Numbered from the stretch's first letter, positions 38,044-49,647 are shown. The stretch is 64,000 bases of DNA from Winogradskyella psychrotolerans RS-3 (GCF_000427335.1 NZ_ATMR01000215.1:24797-88796); one strand, 5' to 3'. The notes: generated by a model from the letters alone, not told the origin. Program-made: numbers and translations.

Positions 38044-40484
38044 ATGAACGCTCGTTCTTTAATTCTTTTGCTTACCGTATTAGGCATTGCTACTTCTAGT
38101 ATTGCTCAAAATAAAAAAACATTAAATATTCAGCGTTCTGCATTAGAACCTAAAATAGATGGCATTTTAGATGATGCAATTTGGCAAAATGCAGAAATGG
38201 CCACAGGTTTTCTTTCAAATAGACCCGAAATTGGAAAAGAAGCTCCGCACAACGAACGTACAGAAGTAAAAATGACGTACGATGATAAAGCTATTTATGT
38301 TGCAGCTTATCTTTATGACGACCCTTCTAAAATAATGAAACAACTCACCAATAGAGATAATTTTGGTCAGACAGATTACTTTATATTAGTACTAAATCCC
38401 AATAACGACGCCCAAAACGACACCGCTTTTTATGTTTTTAGTTCTGGACAGCAAGCTGATGCTATTCAAAGTCCAACTATTGGCGAGGATTTTGGTTGGA
38501 ATGCCGTTTGGGACAGCGCTGTAAAAATTGTGGACGACGGTTGGATTGTAGAAATGAAAATTCCGTATCGTACCTTGCGATTCGCAGACCAAGACGAACC
38601 TACTTGGGGAATGCAATTTCATAGAGAATTTAGACGCTCTAGATCGCGATATACTTGGAATCCAATTGATCCAACTCAAGGTTATTCCGGATTATACCAT
38701 GCCGAAGTTAAAGGTCTTAAAGACGTAAAACCTCCCGTTAGGCTCAACCTCTACCCTTTTACAACAGGAATTGTAAATAACTATGATGGAGACACAAATA
38801 CAGATTTAAAATTTGGAATGGATGTGAAATACGGACTCACAGATAATTTCACCTTAGATGCGACATTGGTTCCTGATTTTAGCCAAGCAGGATTTGATAA
38901 TGTTGTTTTAAATCTTGGCCCTTTTGAACAAACCTTCTCTGAACAACGTCAATTTTTTACCGAAGGTGTCGATTTATTTTCTAAAGGAGGTTTGTTTTTT
39001 CTAGACGAATTGGAAATAGACCAAGTGGACAGCTTAGTCTTGATGAAAATGAAGACGTCACTTCACCTAATGAAGTTAAGGTATTAAACGCCGTAAAAGT
39101 TTCTGGTAGAACTAAAAATGGCTTAGGTATCGGTTTCTTTAATGCAATTACAGAAAAAACAACGGCTACCATTAAAAACTCAGTCACAGATGAAAAACGG
39201 AATGCCGTTGTAGAACCATTTGCTAATTACAATATCTTAGTGGTAGACCAACAATTTAATGGTAATTCGTCCGTAAGTTTAATTAACACTAATGTACTGA
39301 GAGAAGGCCATTTTAGAGATGCTAATGCTACTGCCTTGGTTGCAAATATCATTAATAAACGGAACACCTATAGTGTGGCAACAGATTTACGAATGAGCAA
39401 TGTAAACTACCAAAACACCAATAGTGAAACCGGTTTTAGTAGTTATTTAAAGTTGGCTAAAATTCATGGTAATTTACGCTATAGCTTAGAACACAGTTTT
39501 GCCGACACTAAATTCGACATTAATGATTTAGGCTTATTATTGCGAAATAATTACAATAATTTTAGCTCTGATATCTCGTATCAAACTTTTGAGCCAAGCG
39601 GGAATTTAAATAACTATAGTGTTAGTACCTACTTTAATTACAATAGATTAGCAAAGCCTAATGTGTACGCTCAATTTAATTTGGGAGCTTCATATCAAGC
39701 CACCACAACCAACTTAGATGGTTTTGGTTTTAACTTAAGTGCTGAGCCAGGCAAACAAAACGATTACTTTGAATCTCGAGATGGCAGACCTTTTATTTAT
39801 GAAAATTATACGAGTGCAGGAGGTTGGATTTCTTCAAATTACAACCGAATTTTTGCTTTCGATTTTAGAGTGAATGCTGGGTCAATGTTTGAAGATGGTA
39901 GAGATTTATTTAATTATGATATCGAAGTTGAACCACGCTTAAGACTCAATGACAAACTTCTATTTATATATCAATTTTACTATGACTTTACTAATGGCGG
40001 ACGCGGTTTTGCAACTCAGGAAGATAATCAGCCTATTTTCGGTGAACGCAACAGACAAATTATAACTAATAGTGTGTCTGTTAACTACGCATTTAACCCT
40101 TACAAATCTATAGCATTAAGTTTTAGACATTATTGGGATACCGTAAAATATGACGACGACTTATTTACGTTATTAGATTCTGGTAGATTAACGACAGCTT
40201 CGGGTTATACCTTAGACAACATTAGTAGTGATCCTGATATTAATTTTAGCACTTGGAATATCGATTTAAGCTACTCTTGGCAATTTGCTCCAGGAAGTTT
40301 TTTAACGGCTTTATACCGCAATCAATTATTTAATTTAGACACGCTCGCTGAGTATAACTATTCTGAAAGTGTTGATACCTTATTTGAGCAACCTATGCAG
40401 CACACGCTTTCTGTTAGATTGCAATATTTTATTGACTTTAATGGTATGAAATCTATTTTCAATCCTAATAAATCTGATTCTTAG
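38044..40484 (+). CDS. DUF5916/CBM9-type outer-membrane beta-barrel protein, one frameshift
   Basis: Two pieces (38044-39087 and about 39000-40484) form one protein of about 813 residues. It has a signal peptide (ending SSIAQ), then a CBM9-like beta-sandwich (PKIDGILDDAIWQ, residues about 35-220). The long DUF5916 barrel follows, ending in aromatic-rich strands. The break is at T6 38995-39000. One more T gives GLFFSRRIGNRPSGQLS, a typical family segment. The family is large in Bacteroidetes and poorly characterised, often near peptide or glycan utilisation. The break is best read as a homopolymer error. Confidence 0.82.
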
Positions 40485-40523
40485 TATTGTAAAATTAGGC
40501 ATTAAGTAGTACTTTCACATCGT

Positions 40524-41201
40524 ATGAGTAAAACTGTTATTTCCGCAAAGCAAATTAAGAAAGCCTATAAAGATCTCGAAGTCTTAAAAGGTGTAGACTT
40601 AACTATTTTAGAAGGTGAAATCATTTCTATTGTTGGCGCTTCTGGTGCCGGTAAAACGACGCTGCTTCAAATTCTAGGTACTTTAGATAAACCCGATTAT
40701 AAGTCAGATACTGAACTGATTATAAACGATCAGTCTATTAAAACTTTAAATGATAAAGATTTAGCAAAATTCAGAAATAAGAACATTGGTTTTATATTTC
40801 AATTTCATCAGTTATTACCAGAATTTTCTGCTTTAGAGAATGTATGTATTCCTGCGTTTATTAATAACACATCAAAAGATGATGCCGAAAAGCGCGCTAT
40901 CGAATTGTTAGATTATTTAGGTTTAAAGGATCGCATTCATCACAAACCCAACAGCATGTCTGGTGGAGAGCAACAACGTGTGGCTGTCGCTAGAGCTTTA
41001 ATTAACAGTCCGAATATCATTTTTGCTGATGAACCTTCAGGGAATTTAGATAGCGAATCTGCAGATCAACTTCATAATTTATTCTTTAAATTGAGGGATG
41101 AAATGAATCAAACCTTTGTCATCGTAACTCACAACCACGAATTAGCAGAAATGGCAGACCGAAAGTTGACTATGGTTGATGGGAAGATTGTTAGTGAATA
41201 G
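40524..41201 (+). CDS. LolD-like ABC transporter ATP-binding protein
   Basis: This 225-residue ABC ATPase of the MacB/LolD class has Walker A GASGAGKTTL (near residue 37), the Q-loop FIFQFHQLLPEFSALENV, signature MSGGEQQRVAVARAL, Walker B IIFADEPSGNLD and the H-loop VTHNHELAE. It would power lipoprotein release (LolCDE) or a MacB-type efflux pump, but no permease gene is adjacent, which is common for lolD in Bacteroidetes. A TAGTACTTTC promoter-like motif lies just upstream. Confidence 0.9.
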   Translation: MSKTVISAKQIKKAYKDLEVLKGVDLTILEGEIISIVGASGAGKTTLLQILGTLDKPDYKSDTELIINDQSIKTLNDKDLAKFRNKNIGFIFQFHQLLPEFSALENVCIPAFINNTSKDDAEKRAIELLDYLGLKDRIHHKPNSMSGGEQQRVAVARALINSPNIIFADEPSGNLDSESADQLHNLFFKLRDEMNQTFVIVTHNHELAEMADRKLTMVDGKIVSE

Positions 41202-41208
41202 CAAAAGA

Positions 41209-42437
41209 CTAGCTCTTCTTCAACATCTTCAATGTAAAGCCACCAAGAATCAAAATCACAACAAGAATAATGGCCCAAAGCCAATAACTGTTTTCAAATA
41301 GTGGCTTAACTTTTTCTTGTTTTTGCTTTATGATTACTTGCTCTGCTCCTATTTTTAAAGCTTTTAATGCTTTAGGTATTTTAGTTTCAAACTTAGCAAT
41401 GTCGTAATTTGGTGTTCTCGCTGCGGGATTACCATAAACCAACATATAATTTGCTGGTTCTGTAAATCGTCCCACTAATTGATGCTCATAACCTTTTACA
41501 GAAATATCTTTTATGGTTAGCGGCTGATTGTCGCCATTGTAAATTGTTATTTTTAAATCCTTCGCAATCGTATTTGAAATTTTAAAACGATTGGCTTCAA
41601 GTGAATTTAATGTTTCATTTTTAATCGTTCTATAACTGTATTTCCACCCTTTTTCGGTTTTTACACTATCACTTTTATATTCAATCTTTAAAGGTCTGTA
41701 ATAATCAAAGGTATTATCAACGTCAATATGTAATTGACTTATGGATACCGATTGTTCTAAGTCTAAATTAATTACGGTCGCTTTTTGTTTCTTATCATCT
41801 GTGATTGCCATAGTCTTAATAGCATGATTTTCAAAACTTCCTTCGGTAATTTCGTATTTAAAAAGTTGCGCTGATTGTAGTTCTGGCTGGTCTTTTTGTT
41901 TCACTAAAAGTCTAAAAAAAGGTATTTAGCATCCGGAAAATCTAGATTGGTAAATTTAAAATCGGTCGTTTCATTTTTAATAGACATAATTCTATAATCT
42001 TCAAGAATTGTAAACCATTCTTGTTGATTCTGGCTGCCTTGCAATTCGATTCTCCAATCAAAATTTTGCTCCTTAAAATTTAGATGAATCAGATTAATAA
42101 TGTCTTCAGAATTTAACTGAAATGTAAAATAATAGCCATTGGCTCCTTTCGTTTTATTGATGATGTCAAATGAAATGGTTTTACTCACTATTTTCTCAGA
42201 AAGCACTTGCAATAAATACGGAGCTTCAATGGTATCTGTTTTGGTTATTCCATAAATTCGAAGGTCTGACAAATCTGATTTCACTTTTCCGAATACAGCA
42301 TCTGGCAAAGCAACTTTATGCCACTCGTCATTGACTTCATTTAGTTCTCTTTTATAATTATAAGATTCAATTTGCGCAGCACAAAATGAAGTACAACCTA
42401 CAAGAAAAACTATAAATAATCTAGTTGTTAACGTCAT
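41209..42437 (-). CDS. DUF3999-family protein, one frameshift
   Basis: The pieces 42437-41904 and 41904-41209 join into about 409 residues. A signal peptide (FLVGCTSFCAAQ) is followed by a large periplasmic beta-rich region and a C-terminal membrane helix (SYWLWAIILVVILILGGF). One base added to the seven-base run (A7 at 41914-41920, T7 on the coding strand) gives the continuous KYLFFRLLVKQKDQPE. DUF3999 proteins usually sit next to DUF2339 proteins, as here, where the two genes overlap. The function is unknown. An envelope role is inferred from the topology. Confidence 0.8.
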
Positions 42438-44817
42438 CTGAAATTTGATTTTTGTATTTGTTGTATAAAAACGAAATGATTAAAAGTAACACACCAAGCG
42501 ACACAAACACTATGGTTTTTGAAATGGTATTGAGATGTACAATATCGTAAAAGAATAGTTTTACTAAGGTAATTGCAAAGAAAGCCATGCCGCCAATTCG
42601 CAAATAGACTTTGTTTTTCCAAATTCCAAAAGCAATTAATAAGAACGAATACACTCCCCAAAGTATGCTCAACCCAAGTTTATACGATTGCGTAGATTCC
42701 GATAGATCCATCCAATGAATAAGCTCGCTACTCAATACCCAGATTATGGAAACATGAAGTATAATATCGTAGCCGATTTTATAGCCTTTGGCAATGCCTT
42801 CACGCTTAATAAATTTATAACAGGTATATAATGCTAGTGCTAAAAAGACAAAACTCACATAACGAATCCATAAATGAAAGCTGCTTTGTGCAAAATATTC
42901 TGAAGGATTTAAATAGCTCTCTCTTAATTCACTTAGAATAAGTAAGCCTTGTGTTAAGAACACAAAAATGCTAACAACTGTTAACGCTAAAGCGATTTTT
43001 TCGAATAATTTGTGTTTTATAATCTTGAAATTAATCAGAGATAATAATGCCGTAAACAGTAAAGAATAGTTGAGAATCCATATAATTTTAAAGTCGAATA
43101 AATCATAATTACTAAAAGTTTCATCGTAATTGTCTTCTGTCGGAATTACCAATTGAGAATTATAAAATATCTGATCCCAATACATTTCAATTTCTAATCT
43201 AAAGGCGTAATAAGCACTAAACAATAATATTGCAGGAATGGAGTAAGTGAATAAACGGTTCCAAATAGAATTAGGCTTTAAAGCAGAGGCATAATCTTCT
43301 TTCCTAGAGAGCCAAACGATAACGCCAAATGCAGCAACAAACAACATTGAAGTTAAAAAGTAGATATTAAAAATAGTAGTTACTTTATTCTCTGCATCAA
43401 TAGTGTAATATAAACTATAACCATTAGACCAGTCTTCTAGAAGGCTAATAAAGGCTAACACCATCAATGGGTACGATAGTTTCTCATACACGGTAATCCC
43501 TTTTGTTCGTCCTAACCAAAATAATAAAGTAGCCTCACTCACCCATAAAAGCGTCACCCAATTACCATTTAATTGCACAGGAATTGTAATGGTTATAAAG
43601 ACTAAAACCATTGCCGAAGCTAAGTAAAACAGGTTTTTATCCCCTAATTTCATCTTATAAAAAAGGACACTAACTATAAAATGAATCACAGCATTACCAA
43701 GGGTAAATAGTCCTAAAAGTTGCGAACCTGTTTCATGGTTTTCTAAAATAGCATAGCCAAATCCAAAAAACAAAAACGAATTAAGTAGTAACAAGACAAC
43801 ATCACTTCCTTTAAAGACTTCACGCTTAAGCATTTTATAGGCTAAAAATGTGATGTAAAAAATAATAAAGAATAAACTTAGAAAAGTTAAAGCCAGACTA
43901 AATAGTTCGTCTTCATAATATTCAACAAAGAACCACGATCCAAAAATGAGCCATGTAAACATAAAGGCTGAATAGTATAATGATTTCCAATGTTTCTTAA
44001 AGGAAAGTACTAATATCCCAATATTAATTATCACCATGTAGCTGAACAGCACTTCTACTTGCCCAGAGCCAGTACTCAGTAAAAATGGAACCGCATAAGC
44101 ACCAACTAAACCAATATGAGCAATGACTTGTTTATTATAACTTATGGCAGCTACGACCGTAAATGTCGTAAAAATCACCATGAGCGCAAACGCGAAAACC
44201 TGAGGTATCAAATCATAAAAGTTGTAGGCAAAAAAGGTGATAAAATATAGGATGACAATCGACCCACTGACTAAAACAGCACTGTAAGATTCATATTTTT
44301 CTTTTAGTTTAATACCAAACCCTAATAAACCAATAGCTGTTAAATAACCAAGGATAATACGTGTTAATGGACTTATTAATTCGTTTTCAATGGAGTATTT
44401 AGCACCAATTGCCACACCAATGACAGTAATGATAATTCCGATTTTATTTAAAAGATTTTCACCAATAAACTTTTCAATACTCGATTTCGATTTTGGCTTT
44501 TTATCCGTTATATTTTTTTCTTCAGTTACAACACGTTCAGCTTGATATTCGGTTTCTAAAATAGGCTGCGTTTTATGATCAACAGATTCGCTAGCTTCAG
44601 TGATAAGTTCTACGACCTCTTTTAAATCTTTTACTGGTGATTCCTCTGGCTGAATTTCCTCAATTTTTGAAACAATTTTATCTTCAACGGAACCTGATTT
44701 TAAGTGATACAATTCCTCTTTTAGACTATTAATTTCAGAAGAAAACTCGGCTTGCTTTTTAAAAAGCAGCTCTAACTTCTCAATTAATTTGTCAATAAGC
44801 TCTTGATTTGTTGCCAT
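42421..44817 (-). CDS. DUF2339 polytopic membrane protein
   Basis: This is about 798 residues from ATG 44817. An N-terminal coiled coil (LIDKLIEKLELLFKKQAEF) and an acidic linker come first. FIGENLLNKIGIIITVIGVA marks the start of the DUF2339 region, with roughly 20 membrane helices. The 3' end overlaps the start of the DUF3999 gene, so the two are co-expressed. Members are widespread but uncharacterised, and the size and many helices resemble a transporter or a glycan/lipid-modifying membrane enzyme. No catalytic motif is visible. Confidence 0.85.
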   Translation of the reverse strand: MATNQELIDKLIEKLELLFKKQAEFSSEINSLKEELYHLKSGSVEDKIVSKIEEIQPEESPVKDLKEVVELITEASESVDHKTQPILETEYQAERVVTEEKNITDKKPKSKSSIEKFIGENLLNKIGIIITVIGVAIGAKYSIENELISPLTRIILGYLTAIGLLGFGIKLKEKYESYSAVLVSGSIVILYFITFFAYNFYDLIPQVFAFALMVIFTTFTVVAAISYNKQVIAHIGLVGAYAVPFLLSTGSGQVEVLFSYMVIINIGILVLSFKKHWKSLYYSAFMFTWLIFGSWFFVEYYEDELFSLALTFLSLFFIIFYITFLAYKMLKREVFKGSDVVLLLLNSFLFFGFGYAILENHETGSQLLGLFTLGNAVIHFIVSVLFYKMKLGDKNLFYLASAMVLVFITITIPVQLNGNWVTLLWVSEATLLFWLGRTKGITVYEKLSYPLMVLAFISLLEDWSNGYSLYYTIDAENKVTTIFNIYFLTSMLFVAAFGVIVWLSRKEDYASALKPNSIWNRLFTYSIPAILLFSAYYAFRLEIEMYWDQIFYNSQLVIPTEDNYDETFSNYDLFDFKIIWILNYSLLFTALLSLINFKIIKHKLFEKIALALTVVSIFVFLTQGLLILSELRESYLNPSEYFAQSSFHLWIRYVSFVFLALALYTCYKFIKREGIAKGYKIGYDIILHVSIIWVLSSELIHWMDLSESTQSYKLGLSILWGVYSFLLIAFGIWKNKVYLRIGGMAFFAITLVKLFFYDIVHLNTISKTIVFVSLGVLLLIISFLYNKYKNQISDDVNN

Positions 44818-44980
44818 ATACAATTGATTTGGATGTCTTTTCATAAAACAAAGACTAGGCTAAAATAACCTATATATTTAGAACCTTCAATTATATATTA
44901 ATGTTGTAAAATATAACCTAAAAATTAACGCAACCTTTAGGTGCTTTTTCCATCTATAAAAACAACCAGTATCTTCAAAT

Positions 44981-46021
44981 TTGAAAAATGTAATCGTTCT
45001 CGTTTTAATCGCGTTAATGCTCAACTCATGTGCTACTATTTTTAATGGCAGACATACTAAAGTTAATATTTATGCTCCACAAAATACAACAGTAGAGTTA
45101 GAAAACAGTAGTATACTTATAGATAAAGGAAAGGCGAAAATTTTCCCAGAACGTTCAAAAGACTCATTAAGGTTCACATTAAAGAATGACAGCATTTCAT
45201 CAGATTTTACATTTAAAAGAAAAGTATCTGGTCTCTTATATGGTAACCTCTTTATACCTGCAACATTAGGTGTTGGCTTATTGATAGATTTAACCAATCA
45301 GAAGCGATTTACTTATAAACGGCATATGCTTTTTGAAATTGATTCGACCACTAATGAATTCAAGATTTCTAAAGAGAAAATTATTGATTTTAAGCAACAT
45401 ACAACGTTTATTTACACGTCACCATTGCTCGCTATAGATTTATTTTCACAACCTATGATATCTCTTGGTTTTGAATATTTTCCGTTAAAAAATTTTAGTA
45501 TTAGTGCAGAATACGCTACTATTTATACAAAAAAACTACGCGATGACTCAAACTTTAAACTGGTTAAAAATAAAGGACGTTCCTTTAGGTATGAAGTAAA
45601 ATATTATAACCTTATAAGTCTAATTGACAATCCAAGAGTAAATGAATACATTGGTCTTGAAGCCCGTTTTATTAGACAATACTATAATAAGAATATCAGT
45701 TACGACAGAACTAACCAAGATATAAATTACTATATTAACGAACCCATCGCAGTACAAAAGTCAGTTGACATAGTTAACTTAAAATATGGCCTAAATTTCC
45801 CTATTGGTAAACGCATGTTTATAGATCTGTATTCCGGCTTTGGCATTAGAAATAAGACCTTCAAAAACCCCAACTTAGCATACAATCCTGAAACAGATCG
45901 CTTGAGCGATCATTATGAAGATTCGCATTTCATTATCATTGAAAACGCTTATTTAGAAGGAAGAGATGATACAACTGAATTTAATTTTGCTTTGGGTTTT
46001 AAATTTGGAATTATATTCTAA
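44981..46021 (+). CDS. Lipoprotein with C-terminal outer-membrane beta-barrel-like domain
   Basis: This 346-residue protein starts at TTG, which gives a proper lipoprotein signal with NSC (C17). A PEGA-like segment follows (IFNGRHTKVNIYAPQNTTVEL), then one hydrophobic segment (YGNLFIPATLGVGLLIDL). The C-terminal half is amphipathic beta-strands (FALGFKFGIIF at the end) typical of small outer-membrane barrels. I do not recognise a named family. It is monocistronic and divergent from the DUF2339 gene. Confidence 0.65.
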   Translation: MKNVIVLVLIALMLNSCATIFNGRHTKVNIYAPQNTTVELENSSILIDKGKAKIFPERSKDSLRFTLKNDSISSDFTFKRKVSGLLYGNLFIPATLGVGLLIDLTNQKRFTYKRHMLFEIDSTTNEFKISKEKIIDFKQHTTFIYTSPLLAIDLFSQPMISLGFEYFPLKNFSISAEYATIYTKKLRDDSNFKLVKNKGRSFRYEVKYYNLISLIDNPRVNEYIGLEARFIRQYYNKNISYDRTNQDINYYINEPIAVQKSVDIVNLKYGLNFPIGKRMFIDLYSGFGIRNKTFKNPNLAYNPETDRLSDHYEDSHFIIIENAYLEGRDDTTEFNFALGFKFGIIF

Positions 46022-46102
46022 CACCTTTATTAACATCTGTTCAAATTTTTACGGCAATTAATATCATAAAATAGTACTTTCGTTATGCCTTAATTAAATT
46101 AT

Positions 46103-46876
46103 ATGACAGTGACGGAGTTCGAACCTATAATAGAAACACTAGAAGAAGCCTACGAAATACCACATCTTAATGCGACGCGTAAGATCTCGGCATTATTACC
46201 TCATGACTATTATGAAACTGAAAAACGCTATCCTGTACTCTACTTACAAGATGGTCAAAATTTATTCAACCCTGCTGCTCCTTTTGGAGATTGGGCAATT
46301 GATAAATCAATGACACAATTAGCAAAAGAAGGACTTGGAGATCTTATAATTATTGCAGTAGACCACGGAAACGAAGAACGTATAAGTGAATATTTACCTT
46401 ATTATCATCCACGTTTTGGTGAAGGAAAAGGAAATTTTTATATTCAATTTATGATTGAAAAATTAATCCCATACATCAACAGCCATTATAGAACCTTAAC
46501 CGATTTTGAAAACACAGGAATTGGTGGTAGCTCCATGGGAGGTTTAATTAGTTTACATGCAGGCCTCAAAAACCCTGGTGTTTTTGGTAAAATGATGATT
46601 TTCTCACCTAGCCTATGGTTATCTAATAAAATTTTTAAAAGCACTACATCTTTTGAACCATTAGAAAAATCAAAAATATATTTATATTCTGGTGGACAAG
46701 AAAGTGCAGAGCATTTGCCAAATGCACATCGACTTGGCGGCATTATTCAAGAAAAAATGATTAATGGGTATCATATTGATTTCCGTTTTTCTATAAATGA
46801 ACACGGAAATCACTCTGAAGCGCATTGGCGAGAAGAATTTCCAAAAGCCGTAAAATGGCTCTATTTTAATTCATAA
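46103..46876 (+). CDS. Alpha/beta-hydrolase-fold esterase (esterase D-like), first gene of the amidoligase cluster
   Basis: This 257-residue cytoplasmic hydrolase has the nucleophile S144 in GGSSMGG, YLQDGQNLF before it (oxyanion region), and a C-terminal histidine in NEHGNHSEAHW. It belongs to the putative-esterase (esterase D/Fes-like) group. Such enzymes cleave ester or amide-linked small molecules. It is followed after 2 nt by an M17 aminopeptidase and then an ATP-grasp ligase, so it is probably part of a pathway that forms and cleaves an unknown amide-linked compound (inference). A promoter-like TAGTACTTTC lies upstream. Confidence 0.8.
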   Translation: MTVTEFEPIIETLEEAYEIPHLNATRKISALLPHDYYETEKRYPVLYLQDGQNLFNPAAPFGDWAIDKSMTQLAKEGLGDLIIIAVDHGNEERISEYLPYYHPRFGEGKGNFYIQFMIEKLIPYINSHYRTLTDFENTGIGGSSMGGLISLHAGLKNPGVFGKMMIFSPSLWLSNKIFKSTTSFEPLEKSKIYLYSGGQESAEHLPNAHRLGGIIQEKMINGYHIDFRFSINEHGNHSEAHWREEFPKAVKWLYFNS

Positions 46877-46878
46877 TT

Positions 46879-48290
46879 ATGACTTATAAACACACAAAAG
46901 CATTAGATACCACAAAGGACTTTATACTACCTTGTAGAAAAGACCAATTAGATACCATTAAAGAATTTATACCTGTAGAAAACCCAGATTTTGATGGTAG
47001 TTTTTCTACGTATCAATTACTTTATGGTAAAACAGGTAATCGCATATACCTTATTGGTTTAGGAGAAGACAAACATAGTGCTCAATTAGAAAATACATTT
47101 CACAAATTAGCGTTCGAAACTCAGAAGCATTGGGATAAATCCATTCAGGTTTATGCAGAAGATTTAAGCGACGATGAAACAAAAAAAGCGGTCATTGGAA
47201 TAGAAATGGCGCAATATGAAATTGGTGAATTCAAATCTAAAAAGAAAAAGCCAATACCACTACAGTGTCATTTTCAGCGTCTAAAAATCTTAAAAACATT
47301 CTAGAAGAAGGAAGTTATACAGGTGAAACCATCAATAAAATAAAAGCTTTAGTTGATGCTCCACCAAATATTAAAACTCCTGAATATTTAGGAGATTGGG
47401 CAATTAAATCAGCAAAAAAAGCAGATTATAAATGTACCGTTTTAAAGCATAAAGAACTCAAAAAACAAGGCTTTGATGCTGTTTTATCCGTTGGAAAAGG
47501 AAGTGTAAACAAACCTGTAGTGATCATCACAGAATACACACCAAAAACAACTAAAAAAGTAGATATCGCTTTAGTTGGTAAAGGTATTACGTTCGATTCT
47601 GGTGGATTATCAATAAAACCATCAACCAACCTTCACTATATGAAAAGTGATATGGGTGGAGCTGCCGTAGTTTTAGGTGTTGTAGAATTGGTGGCTAAAT
47701 TGAGGCTAAACATTAATATCGTTGGCATTGTATGTTCAGCAGAAAATGCTGTTGATGCAGAAAGCTACAGACCTGGAGATGTGATTAATTCCTACTCTGG
47801 TAAAACCATTGAAATTATCGACACAGATGCTGAAGGCCGATTGGTTTTAGCAGACGGTTTAAGTTATGCTGTTAAAAACATTAAACCAGAATACTTAATA
47901 GATTTAGCAACCTTAACAGGAAGCGTTGTAAGAACATTAGGATACGAAGCGGCAGGCATGTTTACGCATAACCAAGATATGGCGAGCACTATGTCTGATA
48001 TTGGTTACAAAGTTCACGAGCGTGTGTGGCAATTACCTATGTTCGAAGAATACAAAACCGACTTACATAGTGATATTGCAGATATCAGGAATTTTAGTGG
48101 TAAACCATTAGCTGGAGCGACGAATGCGGCACAATTTTTAGAGTCGTTTACTGAAGAGCACAAGAACTGGATGCACTTAGATATTGCCGGAGTATCATTT
48201 GGATCTTCTCCATATGCAAAGATGAAAAGTGCTTCAGGTTATGGCATTCAATTAATTACAGAATTTATTAAGAAAAAAGCTTCAAAATAA
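46879..48290 (+). CDS. M17 leucyl aminopeptidase-family protein, one frameshift
   Basis: The two pieces (46879-47304 and 47265-48290) make about 470 residues. The catalytic domain has all M17 marks: KGITFDSGG and MKSDMGGAA (Lys and Asp metal ligands) and IDTDAEGRLVLADGL (Asp/Glu ligands with the catalytic Arg). The break is at A5 47245-47249, and one more A gives SKKKANTTTVSFSASKNLKN. It would release N-terminal amino acids or cleave small amides in the cytoplasm. It lies 2 nt after the esterase gene. In this context it may process the product of the ATP-grasp ligases rather than general peptides. Confidence 0.85.
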
Positions 48291-48342
48291 TTATCAGTTT
48301 CGTAAATTGTTTGTTCATTATAATTATCAACCAATCAAACTG

Positions 48343-48368
48343 TGGCTTTGCTATAACAAGCGAAGCCA
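48343..48368 (+). promoter_or_regulatory. Stem-loop upstream of the first ATP-grasp gene
   Basis: TGGCTTTGCT pairs with AGCGAAGCCA (one G-U) around a 6-nt loop, 23 nt before the ATP-grasp ATG. No T-run follows. It may be a dispersed palindrome or a leader hairpin that lowers read-through from the peptidase gene. Confidence 0.4.
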
Positions 48369-48390
48369 TAGAGATTCTAACTAAGAAAAC

Positions 48391-49590
48391 ATGTCCAAAC
48401 AACCGTTAAATTTCCTTTGCGTATCAACCTATTTTAAAGGCGAAGATTTTCTAAAAAGCGTAAAAGCTGAAGGTAATAATGTCTATTTATTAACTAAAAA
48501 GAAGTTAGACAAAGAACCTTGGCCATGGGAATCTATCGATGATACCTTTTATATTGAAGAATGGAATCAAAATGATGTTGCTAATGGCATTGCTTACAAG
48601 TTTAGAACCATAAAATTTGATCGTTTTGTAGCACTCGATGATTTTGATGTTGAAAAAGTAGCACTACTTAGAGAGCATTTTAGAATGCCAGGAATGGGCA
48701 GAACTACGGCACATTATTTTAGGGATAAGCTCGCCATGCGCATGAAAGCTTTAGAAGAAGGTGTTAACGTACCAGAATTTACAGACTTATTTAATAACGA
48801 TTCTATTAACGACTATGCAGATCGCGTCAGTCCACCATGGTTAATTAAACCTAGAATGGAAGCGTCTGCAACAGGCATTAAGAAAATTCAGTGTAAAGAT
48901 GAATTGTGGCAAGTCATCAACGACTTAGGTGACGAACGCGATAATTATTTAGTAGAGAAATTTGCTCCAGGAGATGTTTATCACGTTGATGGATTAAATG
49001 TTGATGGAAAAGTAGTCTTTGCGAGAGTGAGTAAATATTTAGACACACCTTTTGAAGTCGCGCATGGCGGTGGTATTTTTAGATCGGCAAGTTCAAAAAT
49101 TGGTTCTAAAGAAGAAAAAGGCCTACAAAAAATGAATGCTTCAGTGATGAAAGCCTTCGGTATGCAATTTGGTGCCTCTCATACAGAGTTTATTCAATCT
49201 AAAGCTACAGGAGAGCTGTTCTTTCTAGAAACATCATCTCGTGTTGGAGGAGCTAATTTAGCAGAAATGGTAGAAGCTGCTTCCGGAGTTAATCTTTGGG
49301 GAGAATGGGCAAAAATTGAAGCTGCTAATCTCAGAAAAAAAACCTACAAACTTCCTAAAATAAATAATCAATATGCTGGCATCGTGGTGTCTTTAAGTCG
49401 ATTTGAACACCCTGATACTTCTAGTTTTACAGACAAAGAAATTGTATGGCGTATGAATAAAGCTTGGCACATCGGATTAATTGTCGTTTCTGACTCTAGC
49501 GAACGTGTTTTAGAATTGTTAGATCAGTACACAGAACGTATTGGCAAAGAGTTTCATGCGAGTTTACCGGCACCTGATAAGTCATTGTAG
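48391..49590 (+). CDS. ATP-grasp carboxylate-amine ligase (A)
   Basis: This is a 399-residue ATP-grasp protein. The pre-ATP-grasp domain covers about 1-110. The ATP-binding region has PPWLIKPRMEASATGIKKI (lysine and glycine-type loop) and YLVEKFAPGDVYHVDGLN, and the metal-binding FFLETSSRVGGANLAEM (Glu ligand) completes the core. Such enzymes use ATP to form an acyl-phosphate and then an amide bond. The substrate is unknown. It follows the esterase and aminopeptidase genes and faces, across 4.4 kb, two more ATP-grasp enzymes and a GCS2 ligase. Confidence 0.85.
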   Translation: MSKQPLNFLCVSTYFKGEDFLKSVKAEGNNVYLLTKKKLDKEPWPWESIDDTFYIEEWNQNDVANGIAYKFRTIKFDRFVALDDFDVEKVALLREHFRMPGMGRTTAHYFRDKLAMRMKALEEGVNVPEFTDLFNNDSINDYADRVSPPWLIKPRMEASATGIKKIQCKDELWQVINDLGDERDNYLVEKFAPGDVYHVDGLNVDGKVVFARVSKYLDTPFEVAHGGGIFRSASSKIGSKEEKGLQKMNASVMKAFGMQFGASHTEFIQSKATGELFFLETSSRVGGANLAEMVEAASGVNLWGEWAKIEAANLRKKTYKLPKINNQYAGIVVSLSRFEHPDTSSFTDKEIVWRMNKAWHIGLIVVSDSSERVLELLDQYTERIGKEFHASLPAPDKSL

Positions 49591-49647
49591 ATGTTGAAAG
49601 TTGTTATATAACGTGTTGTGTGTCATTAAAGAAAAATCTTTATTAAA

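Noticed and set aside
49602..49611. Palindrome GTTATATAAC as an integron-type attC or IS end
   Set aside because: It is short and AT-rich, has no matching partner core site downstream and no integrase or transposase is in the window.
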